NCBI GenBank assembly: GCA_902796045.1
Contig: CADBNQ010000023.1
Span: 1 to 17,026, forward strand
DNA length: 17,026 nt
DNA from: an uncultured Lachnospiraceae bacterium
GTDB taxonomy: Bacteria; Bacillota; Clostridia; Lachnospirales; Lachnospiraceae
Direction: 5' to 3'
The position numbers were made by a program, and so were the translations under genes. The notes under the pieces were generated by a model, which did not search any database, was not told where the DNA came from, and saw only the letters and a program-made list of their open reading frames with translations. Positions 6,950-14,257 of the stretch are shown here, piece after piece. Numbering within the stretch: position 1 is the first letter of the stretch; each line of letters opens with the position of its first letter.

Positions 6950-7011
6950 GAACTGTTATCCCATAATCTACGATTACTGCAGTTTGCATACTTAACTGAT
7001 GTTTGATATAG

Positions 7012-7040
7012 AGTATATCATATTTCTTCCCGTCTATAAA
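7012..7040 (-). promoter_or_regulatory. Promoter of the ABC exporter-GTPase transcript
   Basis: On the minus strand TTTATA (7035-7040) is followed after 17 nt by TATACT (7012-7017), preceded by TGA, which makes an extended -10. The -10 lies inside the palindrome GATATA-gag-TATATC (7005-7019). Confidence 0.55.
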
Positions 7041-7044
7041 TACG

Positions 7045-7066
7045 TATTGCATGCTGCCCTGCAATA
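7045..7066. promoter_or_regulatory. Inverted repeat between divergent promoters, candidate operator
   Basis: TATTGCA (7045-7051) and TGCAATA (7060-7066) are perfect 7-nt inverted repeats separated by 8 nt. They sit upstream of the -35 boxes of both divergent promoters (7035-7040 minus, 7081-7086 plus). The spacing suits a dimeric regulator, but none is encoded next to it, so the role is inferred. Confidence 0.4.
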
Positions 7067-7080
7067 ATTACGATTGTAGA

Positions 7081-7109
7081 TTGAAAAAAATGTGATTTCG
7101 CTCTATGAT
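7081..7109 (+). promoter_or_regulatory. Promoter of the nitroreductase gene
   Basis: TTGAAA (7081-7086) and TATGAT (7104-7109) are separated by 17 nt. The predicted start is near 7116, about 29 nt before the ATG at 7145. Confidence 0.7.
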
Positions 7110-7144
7110 ATAGGTTAGCAAATGAAATGATGGAGGAAAAAAGA

Positions 7145-7723
7145 ATGATCAAAGATCTTATCATGAAGAACAGAAGCTATCGGGGCTATGATGAAAGCTA
7201 TACCTTTAAAAGAGAACAGCTGATGAATTATGTGGATGGAGCCAGACTATGTGCCTCCAGTATCAACATCCAGCCCCTCAAGTATTATATCGCCTGGGAG
7301 AAATCTGATGTAGACAAGATCCAGCCCAGGATCAAATGGGCCAAGCAGCTTCCGCAGATGAGTCTCCCTCATCCGGGTATGTGTCCCACTGCCTTTATCG
7401 TCATCTGCCAGGACAAGAACATATCGGCCAATCTGAGCCGCTTTATGAAAGACATCGGCATCACAGCCCAGTCCATGCTCCTCATGGCTGCTGAGGAGGG
7501 TCTGGGAGGATGCATGATCGGGAATTTCAGGGCTGCTGATATCCGGGAGGCGCTGGAACTTCCTGAAAACCTGGAGCCCATGCTTGTGGTTGCCCTGGGC
7601 AAACCGGCAGAGACCATCATCATCACTGAAGTAGGTGAGGATGGGAACACGGCTTACTACCGGGATGAAAATGATATCCACTATGTTCCTAAACGGAAAC
7701 TCGAGGACCTTCTGATCAACTGA
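7145..7723 (+). CDS. Nitroreductase-family flavoprotein
   Basis: A 192-residue member of the FMN-dependent nitroreductase fold. It opens MIKDLIMKNRSYRGYDE, where the R-S-x-R pattern is the usual FMN-phosphate region. SSINIQPLKY corresponds to the common ASSxxNQPW flavin-contact segment. A helix IGITAQSMLLMAAEEGLGG precedes CMIGNF, and ALGKPAE near the C-terminus is the typical GKP ending. Members use NAD(P)H to reduce nitro, quinone or other electrophilic compounds; the substrate here is unknown. The frame is open from ATG at 7127, but GGAGG at 7132-7136 lies 8 nt before the ATG at 7145, so I chose the latter. It is divergent from the ABC exporter and may share control with it through the repeat between them. 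Confidence 0.85.
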   Translation: MIKDLIMKNRSYRGYDESYTFKREQLMNYVDGARLCASSINIQPLKYYIAWEKSDVDKIQPRIKWAKQLPQMSLPHPGMCPTAFIVICQDKNISANLSRFMKDIGITAQSMLLMAAEEGLGGCMIGNFRAADIREALELPENLEPMLVVALGKPAETIIITEVGEDGNTAYYRDENDIHYVPKRKLEDLLIN

Positions 7724-7795
7724 CACCAGATCATATCACAAAAGAAATTGTCGATTGCTTGTATTATAAAAAACTAACATGATACCGGAATTAGA

Positions 7796-8401
7796 ATGAT
7801 AATAAAAAAAGTATGCGCCCTTCACATCATCCTCCTCTTTTTGGAACTCATTGCCCGAATCCATGACATGCAGGTCTTCGGCCTGCGTATGCTGACCTAT
7901 TATACGATTGACAGCAACATTCTGCAGATGGTGGTATCCGCAGCAACTGTGTACCTGATCATGACAAAAAAAGATCAGATGGTCCCTGCCGGCCTGGCTG
8001 TCCTCCACCTGATCTGTGCGGTCTCTCTGACCATCACCTTCCTGATCGCGCTGTTTGTCCTCGCCCCTCAGGAAGGCTTTGCCTACTATTTTTTATGGAA
8101 TGTCGCACCGATCAATCACCTGATCGGACCCCTGATCTCGATCATCACCTTCCTGTTCATGGAGAAATCTCCCACTCTGCCAAAAGCAGCAGTCTTTGCG
8201 CCCATGGGAGCGACCATATTGTATGGGATCATTGCACTTATCCTGAACGGAGTCAGGCTGCTTGACGGGCCCTACTTTTTTCTCCGGGTCTATGAGACCC
8301 CTTCCGGTACGATCATCCTGTGGTTTTGCATCATCGCCATCCTCTGCATGGCATTGTCCGCCCTCTATCTGGGGATCAGGAAAAGATGTTCTAAAGCCTG
8401 A
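7796..8401 (+). CDS. Six-helix membrane protein, possibly Pr6Pr/FAR-17a-like
   Basis: The 201-residue product has about six membrane segments, near 5-22, 38-57, 65-90, 105-122, 132-152 and 172-195. Motifs include YYTIDSNIL before helix 2 and LWNVAPINHLIGPL at helix 4. A TIxSN-like motif and a His-containing helix 4 recall Pr6Pr/FAR-17a/AIG1-like membrane proteins, but this is recognition by eye and not firm. The start ATG at 7796 has only a weak GGAATTAG site. It lies 72 nt after the nitroreductase with no clear terminator between, so it may be co-transcribed. Its last 37 nt overlap the 3' end of the convergent HAD phosphatase gene. Function unknown. Confidence 0.7.
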   Translation: MIIKKVCALHIILLFLELIARIHDMQVFGLRMLTYYTIDSNILQMVVSAATVYLIMTKKDQMVPAGLAVLHLICAVSLTITFLIALFVLAPQEGFAYYFLWNVAPINHLIGPLISIITFLFMEKSPTLPKAAVFAPMGATILYGIIALILNGVRLLDGPYFFLRVYETPSGTIILWFCIIAILCMALSALYLGIRKRCSKA

Positions 8402-9213
8402 TAGATCCCGTCCTCATCCACCCGGCCTGTCACATAGTCCGCATAAGCCCGGATCCTCTCCCCGGCATTGCCCATGACGACAGCTGTCCCTGCAAAGTCC
8501 AGCATCTCAATATCATTGGCCCCGTCTCCGAATGCGATCACATCCTCCCGGCTTTTTCCCAGATGGTCGAGGATCGTTTCTATTCCGGTCTGCTTACTGT
8601 TTGAAGCAATGGTGATCTCCCCGGACCAGGGCTCCGGCTTTTTGAAACTCGCCACTTCCACCCGGATATCATCAGAGAGCCTTCTTCTTACTTCTTCGGT
8701 CCTGTACGGGGACTCACAGAAAAGGATGCTCTCTGTCTCAGCATATTTTTGCGGATACGGGGAGACGTGGTCATCATTGGTCAGCTTTGAAAAAGCTGCC
8801 AGCTCTCTCAGACAGGAGATATCCGCATTGGACCGGAAGACCTGCAGGAACTGTTCTTCTGAGACCGTTGAGGAGACACAGCTCTCTTTCATCTCAAAGA
8901 TCAGTCCTGTGCCTGTATCCTGAAAGCAGTCAAGGATGCTCTTGAGCCTCTCCTCCCCAAAGGTCTGGTGAAAGAGCACCTTTCCATTATACTCTACATA
9001 TCCGCCGGCTGAGCCGACGATCCCGTCAAATCCATAGTCCAGAAGGTTCCGGTAGATCTGATGGCGGGTCCTTCCGGTGCAGAGGAAGAGCAGGTGGCCG
9101 TTTTCCCTGGCCAGATCCAGTGCCTTCCAGGTTGAATCTGATATCGACCCGTCAAACCCTACCAGTGTTCCATCTATATCAAAAAAAAGCAGCTTCTGTT
9201 CTGTATTCTTCAT
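8365..9213 (-). CDS. Cof-type HAD-superfamily hydrolase
   Basis: From the ATG at 9213 the protein has 282 residues and the HAD class IIB (Cof) layout. Motif I is FFDIDGTL with Asp12 (nucleophile) and Asp14. Motif II is LCTGRT with Thr46. Motif III Lys207 sits in SNSKQTGIE. Motif IV is AFGDGANDIEML with Asp230 and Asp234. The C2-type cap lies between motifs II and III. Such enzymes dephosphorylate sugar phosphates, flavin or pyridoxal phosphates, and the substrate is not predictable. A GTG at 9225 also opens the frame, but it abuts GAGGA directly, while ATG 9213 has 11-nt spacing. The start is 5 nt after the stop of the upstream oxidoreductase, so the two form an operon. The 3' end overlaps the convergent membrane protein gene. 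Confidence 0.9.
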   Translation of the reverse strand: MKNTEQKLLFFDIDGTLVGFDGSISDSTWKALDLARENGHLLFLCTGRTRHQIYRNLLDYGFDGIVGSAGGYVEYNGKVLFHQTFGEERLKSILDCFQDTGTGLIFEMKESCVSSTVSEEQFLQVFRSNADISCLRELAAFSKLTNDDHVSPYPQKYAETESILFCESPYRTEEVRRRLSDDIRVEVASFKKPEPWSGEITIASNSKQTGIETILDHLGKSREDVIAFGDGANDIEMLDFAGTAVVMGNAGERIRAYADYVTGRVDEDGIYQALEHLFLIPR

Positions 9214-9218
9214 GAATC

Positions 9219-10205
9219 TTACCACTCCTCACCCGGATACTTCATGTCCCAGCTTTTGCGCAGTCCTGTCATGATCTCCATCACCTCTGCTGTCTCTGTA
9301 AGACGCAGCAAAGACGGGTCATTCTTAAGAACTGCCTCCTCCATATCCTGCATCTCATAGATCAGGGCATCCGCCGTATCGCCTTCTTCTATCACCGTCT
9401 TTTTACCGCTCAGCGCGTCTGTGATGACTGCCCTCTGCGCTCTGGGATACTCCATGATCTCTATATAACCCTTCTCACAGCTGATCATGGCCCTCTTCGG
9501 CTGTTTGGAATGCATGGACAGGGCAACCGCTGCCATCTGCCCTCCCTTGTTTTTCAGAAGGATTGTCGCCATTTCATCTGACCCGGTCGGGGAAGGCTGC
9601 CACTGGCTGCTGATCTCATCCGGCATCTCATCCATGAAGCTCCGTGCCAGAGACAGGGCATACACACCGATATCCAGCAGGGCTCCTCCTGCAAGATCCA
9701 TGTTAAAAAATCGGTTGGTCATATCGTATTCCTTGAAGCTCCCAAAATTCAATGTCATGATCTGGACCCTGCCCAGCTGTCCGGATGCTGTGATCTCCCA
9801 CAGCTTCTTATACAGAGGCATATGCCAAATGGTCATGGCCTCACCGATCAGCAGGCCCTTCTTTTCGGCAAGGTCCATCATCTCCCTTAGCTCTCTGCTG
9901 TTTAATGTGATGGCTTTTTCTACAAAGATATGCTTTCCGCTCTCCAGAGCTTTTTTCATAAACCTGTAATGGGTATTATGGGGAGTCGTGATATAGATGA
10001 TATCAACAGCAGGGTCCGCAAATACATCGTCGATCCTGTCATACACTTTAGGGATATCATATTTCCCGGCAAACTTCACCGCTTTTGCATGGGTCCTGTT
10101 TGCTACAGAGTACAGGGTCCTGCCCATTCTTTTCAATCCTTCTGCCATCTGTCCCGCGATCACCCCGCATCCGATCACAGCCCAGTTCAGCGTATTATTA
10201 TTCAT
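9219..10205 (-). CDS. Gfo/Idh/MocA-family NAD(P)-dependent oxidoreductase
   Basis: A 328-residue protein with an N-terminal Rossmann fold: WAVIGCGVIAGQMAEGL at about 8-24 contains the G-x-G-x-x-A/G loop. ITTPHNTHY near 73-81 and VEKAIT near 95-100 correspond to the conserved EKP-type segment with the catalytic Lys. The C-terminal domain has GGALLDIGVYAL near 173-184, the family's GG-x-LxDxGxH-like motif. Members oxidise or reduce sugars, inositols and related polyols using NAD(P). No single substrate is indicated. The ribosome site AGGAGG lies 5 nt before the ATG. It has a promoter at 10237-10265 and is followed by the Cof phosphatase gene, which suggests a small operon for carbohydrate or sugar phosphate handling. 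Confidence 0.9.
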   Translation of the reverse strand: MNNNTLNWAVIGCGVIAGQMAEGLKRMGRTLYSVANRTHAKAVKFAGKYDIPKVYDRIDDVFADPAVDIIYITTPHNTHYRFMKKALESGKHIFVEKAITLNSRELREMMDLAEKKGLLIGEAMTIWHMPLYKKLWEITASGQLGRVQIMTLNFGSFKEYDMTNRFFNMDLAGGALLDIGVYALSLARSFMDEMPDEISSQWQPSPTGSDEMATILLKNKGGQMAAVALSMHSKQPKRAMISCEKGYIEIMEYPRAQRAVITDALSGKKTVIEEGDTADALIYEMQDMEEAVLKNDPSLLRLTETAEVMEIMTGLRKSWDMKYPGEEW

Positions 10206-10236
10206 GCTAACCTCCTGGTAAATAGTGTATATATCA

Positions 10237-10265
10237 AATATAACATACCCTTACTATTGACTCAA
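10237..10265 (-). promoter_or_regulatory. Promoter of the oxidoreductase-phosphatase operon
   Basis: On the minus strand TTGAGT (10260-10265) and TATATT (10237-10242) are separated by 17 nt. The predicted start is near 10230. Confidence 0.65.
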
Positions 10266-10282
10266 CAGCTCAAGAATAGATG

Positions 10283-10311
10283 TTGAAAATAGAACGTCCC
10301 TTAAGTATACT
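10283..10311 (+). promoter_or_regulatory. Promoter of the 708-residue ABC exporter
   Basis: TTGAAA (10283-10288) and TATACT (10306-10311) are separated by 17 nt. The predicted start is near 10318, leaving an untranslated leader of about 90 nt. Confidence 0.7.
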
Positions 10312-10316
10312 AATAT

Positions 10317-10363
10317 CATCAGATGAGAGGCGTTTTGTGACGTAAAACAATGACTCTCTGATG
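10317..10363 (+). promoter_or_regulatory. Hairpin/palindrome in the ABC exporter leader
   Basis: At the expected 5' end of the mRNA, CATCAG (10317-10322) pairs with CTGATG (10358-10363) and AGAG (10326-10329) with CTCT (10354-10357). GTTTT (10332-10336) pairs with AAAAC (10344-10348) around GTGACGT. There is no U-tract, so it is not a terminator. It may be an operator near the start site or a 5' stabilising stem. Confidence 0.4.
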
Positions 10364-10410
10364 GCAATCAAGGCAGCAAGGCAGCTGGATACTTATTTGG
10401 AGAATCAGAA

Positions 10411-12537
10411 ATGGTATTAAAGTCAAATCTAAGCAACAAAAAGATTTCCTCCCTTGTCCGGGAAGCGGAGCGGGAGCTGGAACGTAAGGGAGTGGGAACC
10501 TGGGAATGTCTGCGATTTCGTTATATCCTCGAGGAGCTCCTGCTTTTCTACCAGGACACCCTGGAGGAAACCGGGGAAATGATTCCTGTGGAACTGCATC
10601 TTAAAAAAAGAGGCGAGGAGTTTCATGCACTTTTAATTCTTCCCGGAACTCCGGCAGATCCCACTGATCCTCCCCGGGACCATCAGGCGCCCGTTCTTGC
10701 AAAACTTTTAACTGTTTCCAAGAACAGTCCTGTCTGGGAGTACAGAGATGGCAAGAACCGGGTATCTTATACCATGCCCCTCTATAATACAGTCAGGCAG
10801 AATCTGCGATTTACCTGGAAATATACCAGGGACCAGTCCGGTTATCTTGCTCTTGGCGTTGTCAGCCAGCTGATCAGTGTTGTACTTCGGGTGGTCGCTC
10901 CCCTTCTGATCGGGAGGGCGATCGTTGCTCTGACGCAGAATGCATTTCATCAGCTGATTCTGGCCGCTCTCGCTATCTTTGGAGTGAATGCCCTGACCAA
11001 CTTTGTCCTTTTTGTCTGCAATCGGGCCTATAATATCGTATATAACAAAACCCTGTCCGCCCTGGAGACAGACCTGGTGGACAACGCTCTCCATATCACC
11101 ACCCGCTGTATGGAGGAAAAGGGAAGCGGACTCTTTGTCCAGCGTCTTACAACCGATACCTCACAGCTGGCCACGGGTTTTAACACCATGGCAGATCTGA
11201 TATCGGAGACTTTCCAGTACATTGGTATCCTTGCTGCCATCCTGATCATCAGCCCTCCGATTTTTCTTGCAGCCTTTTTTCTCATGGCAGTACAGACTGC
11301 CATGGAGCTTGTAAGGACCAGACGATTAAATGCTGATGACCGCATTTACCGGAACGCCAATGAGCGTTACACAGGATTTGTGGGAGAAATGGTTCGCGGA
11401 GCCAGGGATGTGAAGCTTTTCCATGGAGAAGATACCTTTAAGAAGGAACTTTCATTCAGGATTACCGATGCTAATGACAAGAGGATGACAATGCAGGGAC
11501 GTTCCTGGGCTTTTAAACTGACCAGACAGTGGGTAGGCGATACGGGTTTTATGCTGTATACGGTCCTGATAGGGTATCTGCTCTTTAAAGGATATTTTGA
11601 ACCGGCGATTGCTGTCGTCCTTTTTAACTACTACACCAACCTGAGTGTACCTTTCGCCCTCCTGATTGGAAACCTCCTGGAATTTATCAAGAATTTCAAC
11701 CTCTCCAACGAACGGGTCCATGCCCTGGTAGAAGGCCCGGAGTTTCCTAAAGAGACATTCGGGACTGTCCATAAGGAACGTTTAACAGGTGAGATCCGCT
11801 TTGAACACGTTTCCTTTACCTACAGGGGAAGGGATGCCCGGGGGAAGACAGTAAAGGTAATCAATGATATGAATTTCCTGATCCGGCCGGGAGAAACCGT
11901 GGCTATGGTAGGAAGGAGCGGATGCGGCAAGACGACAACCTTTTCCCTGATCAGCAAGCTCTATATCGCTGACAGAGGAACCGTTTATCTTGATGATGTG
12001 GATATCAAAGAGCTGGACTCGGAATCCATCCGTGCCAATATGGCTGTGGTATCCCAGTATCCTTACATATTCAACCTGAGTGTGAAGGATAACCTCCGTC
12101 TGGCCAAACCGGATATGACAGAGGAGGAGATGGTCTCAGTCTGCCGGTTGGCCTGTCTCGATGAAGATATTGCCGAACTGCCGGAGGGCTACAACAGTAT
12201 TGTCGGCGAGGGGGGAACCAACCTGTCGGGAGGCCAGCTGCAACGGCTTGCCATCGCCCGTGCTTTTCTGATTGATGCCCCTATCCTTCTTTTTGATGAA
12301 GCAACCAGCTCCCTCGACAATGTGACCCAGGCTAAAATCAGCCAGGCTATCGAGAATGTTCGCAAAGACCGGACAGTCCTCATCATAGCCCACCGCCTGT
12401 CCACGATTCTGTCCGCAGACCGGATCATGTATCTGCAGGATGGCAGAATCCTTGACCAGGGAACCCATGGGGAATTATACAGCAGATGTGAGCCTTACCG
12501 GAGCCTTTATGAGAAGGAGACTGTTTCAGTGAAGTAA
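10411..12537 (+). CDS. ABC exporter with extra N-terminal HATPase-like domain
   Basis: 708 residues, about 120 longer than a usual half-exporter. Residues 1-125 are soluble and precede the first membrane helix (about 145). They include RFRYILEELLLFYQD (35-49) and VELHLKKRGEEFHALLILPG (60-79), and a C-terminal PVWEYRDGKNRVSYTMP (107-123). The order of a helix with an E-E-L motif followed by beta strands recalls a GHKL/HATPase (RsbW-like) fold with lost ATP-site residues. That reading is tentative. The membrane domain spans about 145-430. The ATPase domain has Walker A GRSGCGKT (501-508), Gln549, LSGGQ (605-609), Walker B ILLFD with Glu630, and His661, so it looks active. GGAG lies 8 nt before the ATG. 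No partner subunit is adjacent; a homodimer is likely. Cargo unknown. Confidence 0.88.
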   Translation: MVLKSNLSNKKISSLVREAERELERKGVGTWECLRFRYILEELLLFYQDTLEETGEMIPVELHLKKRGEEFHALLILPGTPADPTDPPRDHQAPVLAKLLTVSKNSPVWEYRDGKNRVSYTMPLYNTVRQNLRFTWKYTRDQSGYLALGVVSQLISVVLRVVAPLLIGRAIVALTQNAFHQLILAALAIFGVNALTNFVLFVCNRAYNIVYNKTLSALETDLVDNALHITTRCMEEKGSGLFVQRLTTDTSQLATGFNTMADLISETFQYIGILAAILIISPPIFLAAFFLMAVQTAMELVRTRRLNADDRIYRNANERYTGFVGEMVRGARDVKLFHGEDTFKKELSFRITDANDKRMTMQGRSWAFKLTRQWVGDTGFMLYTVLIGYLLFKGYFEPAIAVVLFNYYTNLSVPFALLIGNLLEFIKNFNLSNERVHALVEGPEFPKETFGTVHKERLTGEIRFEHVSFTYRGRDARGKTVKVINDMNFLIRPGETVAMVGRSGCGKTTTFSLISKLYIADRGTVYLDDVDIKELDSESIRANMAVVSQYPYIFNLSVKDNLRLAKPDMTEEEMVSVCRLACLDEDIAELPEGYNSIVGEGGTNLSGGQLQRLAIARAFLIDAPILLFDEATSSLDNVTQAKISQAIENVRKDRTVLIIAHRLSTILSADRIMYLQDGRILDQGTHGELYSRCEPYRSLYEKETVSVK

Positions 12538-12546
12538 AAAGAATAA

Positions 12547-12574
12547 CCCTCCACAACCAGCCGGCTGCGGAGGG
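12547..12574 (-). terminator. Terminator between the ABC exporter and ribokinase genes
   Basis: CCCTCC (12547-12552) pairs with GGAGGG (12569-12574); CA/TG extends the stem after one mismatch. On the minus strand the stem is followed by TTATTCTTTTTAC, so it should end the ribokinase transcript. On the plus strand no U-tract follows, so it would be a weak stop for the ABC gene. Confidence 0.7.
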
Positions 12575-12599
12575 GCGAGAATCCTGCGTCAGAGATTGA

Positions 12600-13523
12600 T
12601 CATGCTCTCTCGGCATAGAATTTGTCAATGTCTTCTTTCATGGGCAGGGATGGCTGGGCGCCAAGGCTCTGGACAGAGATGGCCGCTGCCGCGCTGGCAT
12701 ATCTGGCCGCCTCAACGATATCGCCTGTCTCGGCATATCTCATGACCAGTACACCTGTATAACAATCTCCTGCTGCTGTGGGATCGACTGCATCCACCTT
12801 AAAGGTCGGAACCATCTGTGCCAGTCCCTCACCATAGATGTAAGATCCTTTCTCTCCCATCTTCAAAACCACATACTTGCAGTTTGAACGTTCTTTTAAA
12901 ATCTTACTTGCTGCCAGACAGGTCTCATCATCAACCGGGAGGATTCCGACCAGGGCGTCTGTCTCTGTTTCATTAGGTGAAAGAATGGTGATCCCCTGGA
13001 ATTTCTCAATGGGATAAGGCTGAGCGGGGCCGCAGTCCAGACAGGTGATCATGCCTTTTGCCTTGGCCAGCTCAAAAGCTTTCACATTGGACTCCACCGG
13101 GATCTCAAGCTGCATCATCACTGCATCATACTCTTTGCCTTCAAAAGCTTTTTCTATGTCTTCGGGTGTCGTGTCATTATTTGCCCCTGTGTAGATGGTG
13201 ATCCTGTTCATCCCGTCTTCTTCAAGCATAATGACCGCCATGCCGGTATTCAGGCCTTCCTTCAGATTCATGTTGCTGATGTCAATGCCTGCATCCTGCA
13301 GCATCCCCTTCAGGGCTTCGCCATTGGCATCCTGTCCCAGGGTACAGCAGACGGCAACATCTCCTCCTGCTCTGGCTGCCGCTACAGCAGAATTACTTCC
13401 TTTTCCGCCGCCGGCTGTGGAATATGTAGTTCCTAAGATACTCTCACTTGGATGGGGCACCCGAGGCATCTGCAAGATCAGATCCATCATGATGCTTCCT
13501 GCCATCAAAATCCTGGCTGCCAT
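12600..13523 (-). CDS. rbsK: Ribokinase (PfkB family)
   Basis: A 307-residue PfkB-family sugar kinase. Features: an N-terminal AGSIMMDLI strand-turn, AGGGKGSNSAVAAARAGG at 37-54 (the family's sugar-binding glycine segment), NETE at 184-187, and DPTAAGDCYTG at 247-257 with catalytic base Asp253. Ribokinase phosphorylates D-ribose to ribose 5-phosphate. The GGGKGxN and AAGD motifs favour ribokinase over fructokinases, but the exact sugar is not proved. The usual D-T-T-A-A-G-D motif has Pro in place of the first Thr. The frame is open to 13586, but AGGAGG lies 7 nt before the ATG at 13521-13523, which gives the family-typical N-terminus. No ribose transport genes are adjacent, so it may serve nucleoside or ribose salvage. 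Confidence 0.88.
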   Translation of the reverse strand: MAARILMAGSIMMDLILQMPRVPHPSESILGTTYSTAGGGKGSNSAVAAARAGGDVAVCCTLGQDANGEALKGMLQDAGIDISNMNLKEGLNTGMAVIMLEEDGMNRITIYTGANNDTTPEDIEKAFEGKEYDAVMMQLEIPVESNVKAFELAKAKGMITCLDCGPAQPYPIEKFQGITILSPNETETDALVGILPVDDETCLAASKILKERSNCKYVVLKMGEKGSYIYGEGLAQMVPTFKVDAVDPTAAGDCYTGVLVMRYAETGDIVEAARYASAAAAISVQSLGAQPSLPMKEDIDKFYAERA

Positions 13524-13570
13524 ATTTAATCCTCCTTTTCCAGACTGCTTGACACATTGCTTACATTTTA

Positions 13571-13599
13571 ATTTTATGTCGGCCACAGACTCTTGTCAA
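13571..13599 (-). promoter_or_regulatory. Ribokinase promoter
   Basis: On the minus strand a perfect TTGACA (13594-13599) and TAAAAT (13571-13576) are separated by 17 nt. The predicted start is near 13564, about 40 nt before the ATG. Confidence 0.8.
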
Positions 13600-13618
13600 C
13601 CGTCACGCGGCGTCATGT

Positions 13619-14242
13619 TCATACTCTTTCGACAATCATGTCTGTCACCGGTCTGAGTTCTTTTGGCAGTATCTCCGGCTTGATCCAGGCGTCTATGTCT
13701 TCCTCATGAATCATGACAGGCATACGGTCATGGATCTTCTGAAGGTCCGGGCAGGCGGCCCTGGTAAGGACGGTAAAGACAGGATGCAAAAGACCCGCGT
13801 AGCTTTTTTCGACCCGGTAAAGACCTGCAAGCCAGGTGACATCTGATCCGGCTGGCTGGATGGCATATTTATCCACCGCCTTTACCTTGTTCCCGGACCG
13901 GATATGGCTCCATTCAAAATAATAAGAAGCAGGAACCACGCACCGTCTCCTGACCCAGGATTCCTTAAATGTGCTTTTGTCCTTTGCGCTTTCCACTCTC
14001 GCATTGACAAGAGGCTTCCTGAGTCCGGGCACAGAGAATCCCCATACCATGGGATAGACCTTTCTTCTCCCCGCCTTGTCAGGCGCAATCACCGGGACCA
14101 TGTCTGTCGGTCTGATCTCACCCTCACTTTTAAAAGGCCTGCCGAGACTGCTGACCATATTGCGCGCCAGATGAGAACGTTTCGCTTCTTCTATAATTGG
14201 CCGGAGTTCCGGTGACAGTTCAAGATAATACCTGGTACACAT
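13619..14242 (-). CDS. SRAP/YedK-HMCES family protein (abasic-site DNA crosslink)
   Basis: A 207-residue member of the SRAP (SOS response-associated peptidase) family. It starts MCTRYY with the invariant Cys2, which after removal of Met forms a thiazolidine link with abasic sites in single-stranded DNA in characterised members. Other key residues match: Asn80 and Arg82 in VNARVES, Glu110 in SYYFEW, and His171 in IHDRMPV. Length and spacing fit E. coli YedK. The role is protection of replication-blocking abasic sites. The gene starts 15 nt after the MATE exporter stop with an AAAGGAA site, so it is the last gene of the alsD-led cluster. No LexA-like box was found upstream of the cluster. Confidence 0.92.
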   Translation of the reverse strand: MCTRYYLELSPELRPIIEEAKRSHLARNMVSSLGRPFKSEGEIRPTDMVPVIAPDKAGRRKVYPMVWGFSVPGLRKPLVNARVESAKDKSTFKESWVRRRCVVPASYYFEWSHIRSGNKVKAVDKYAIQPAGSDVTWLAGLYRVEKSYAGLLHPVFTVLTRAACPDLQKIHDRMPVMIHEEDIDAWIKPEILPKELRPVTDMIVERV

Positions 14243-14257
14243 CCTGTGTATTTCCTT

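Noticed and set aside
8468..8923. Plus-strand open frame of 151 codons opposite the HAD hydrolase
   Set aside because: The HAD motifs on the minus strand explain this region fully; the opposite frame has no ribosome site or recognisable domain.
10361..10420. Nineteen-codon upstream ORF overlapping the ABC exporter start
   Set aside because: It has no ribosome site and its ATG lies inside a stem; the main ATG has its own GGAG at good spacing.
5165..12537. The two ABC exporters as a heterodimeric pair
   Set aside because: They are far apart and on opposite strands, both have complete catalytic sites, and only one has the extra N-terminal domain.
12547..12574. Same hairpin as terminator for the plus-strand ABC gene
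   Set aside because: No U-run follows it on the plus strand; at best it is a weak stop in that direction.
13600..13620. CGTCA-CGCGG-CGTCA as a terminator of the SRAP gene
   Set aside because: It is a direct repeat, not an inverted one, and has no U-tract.
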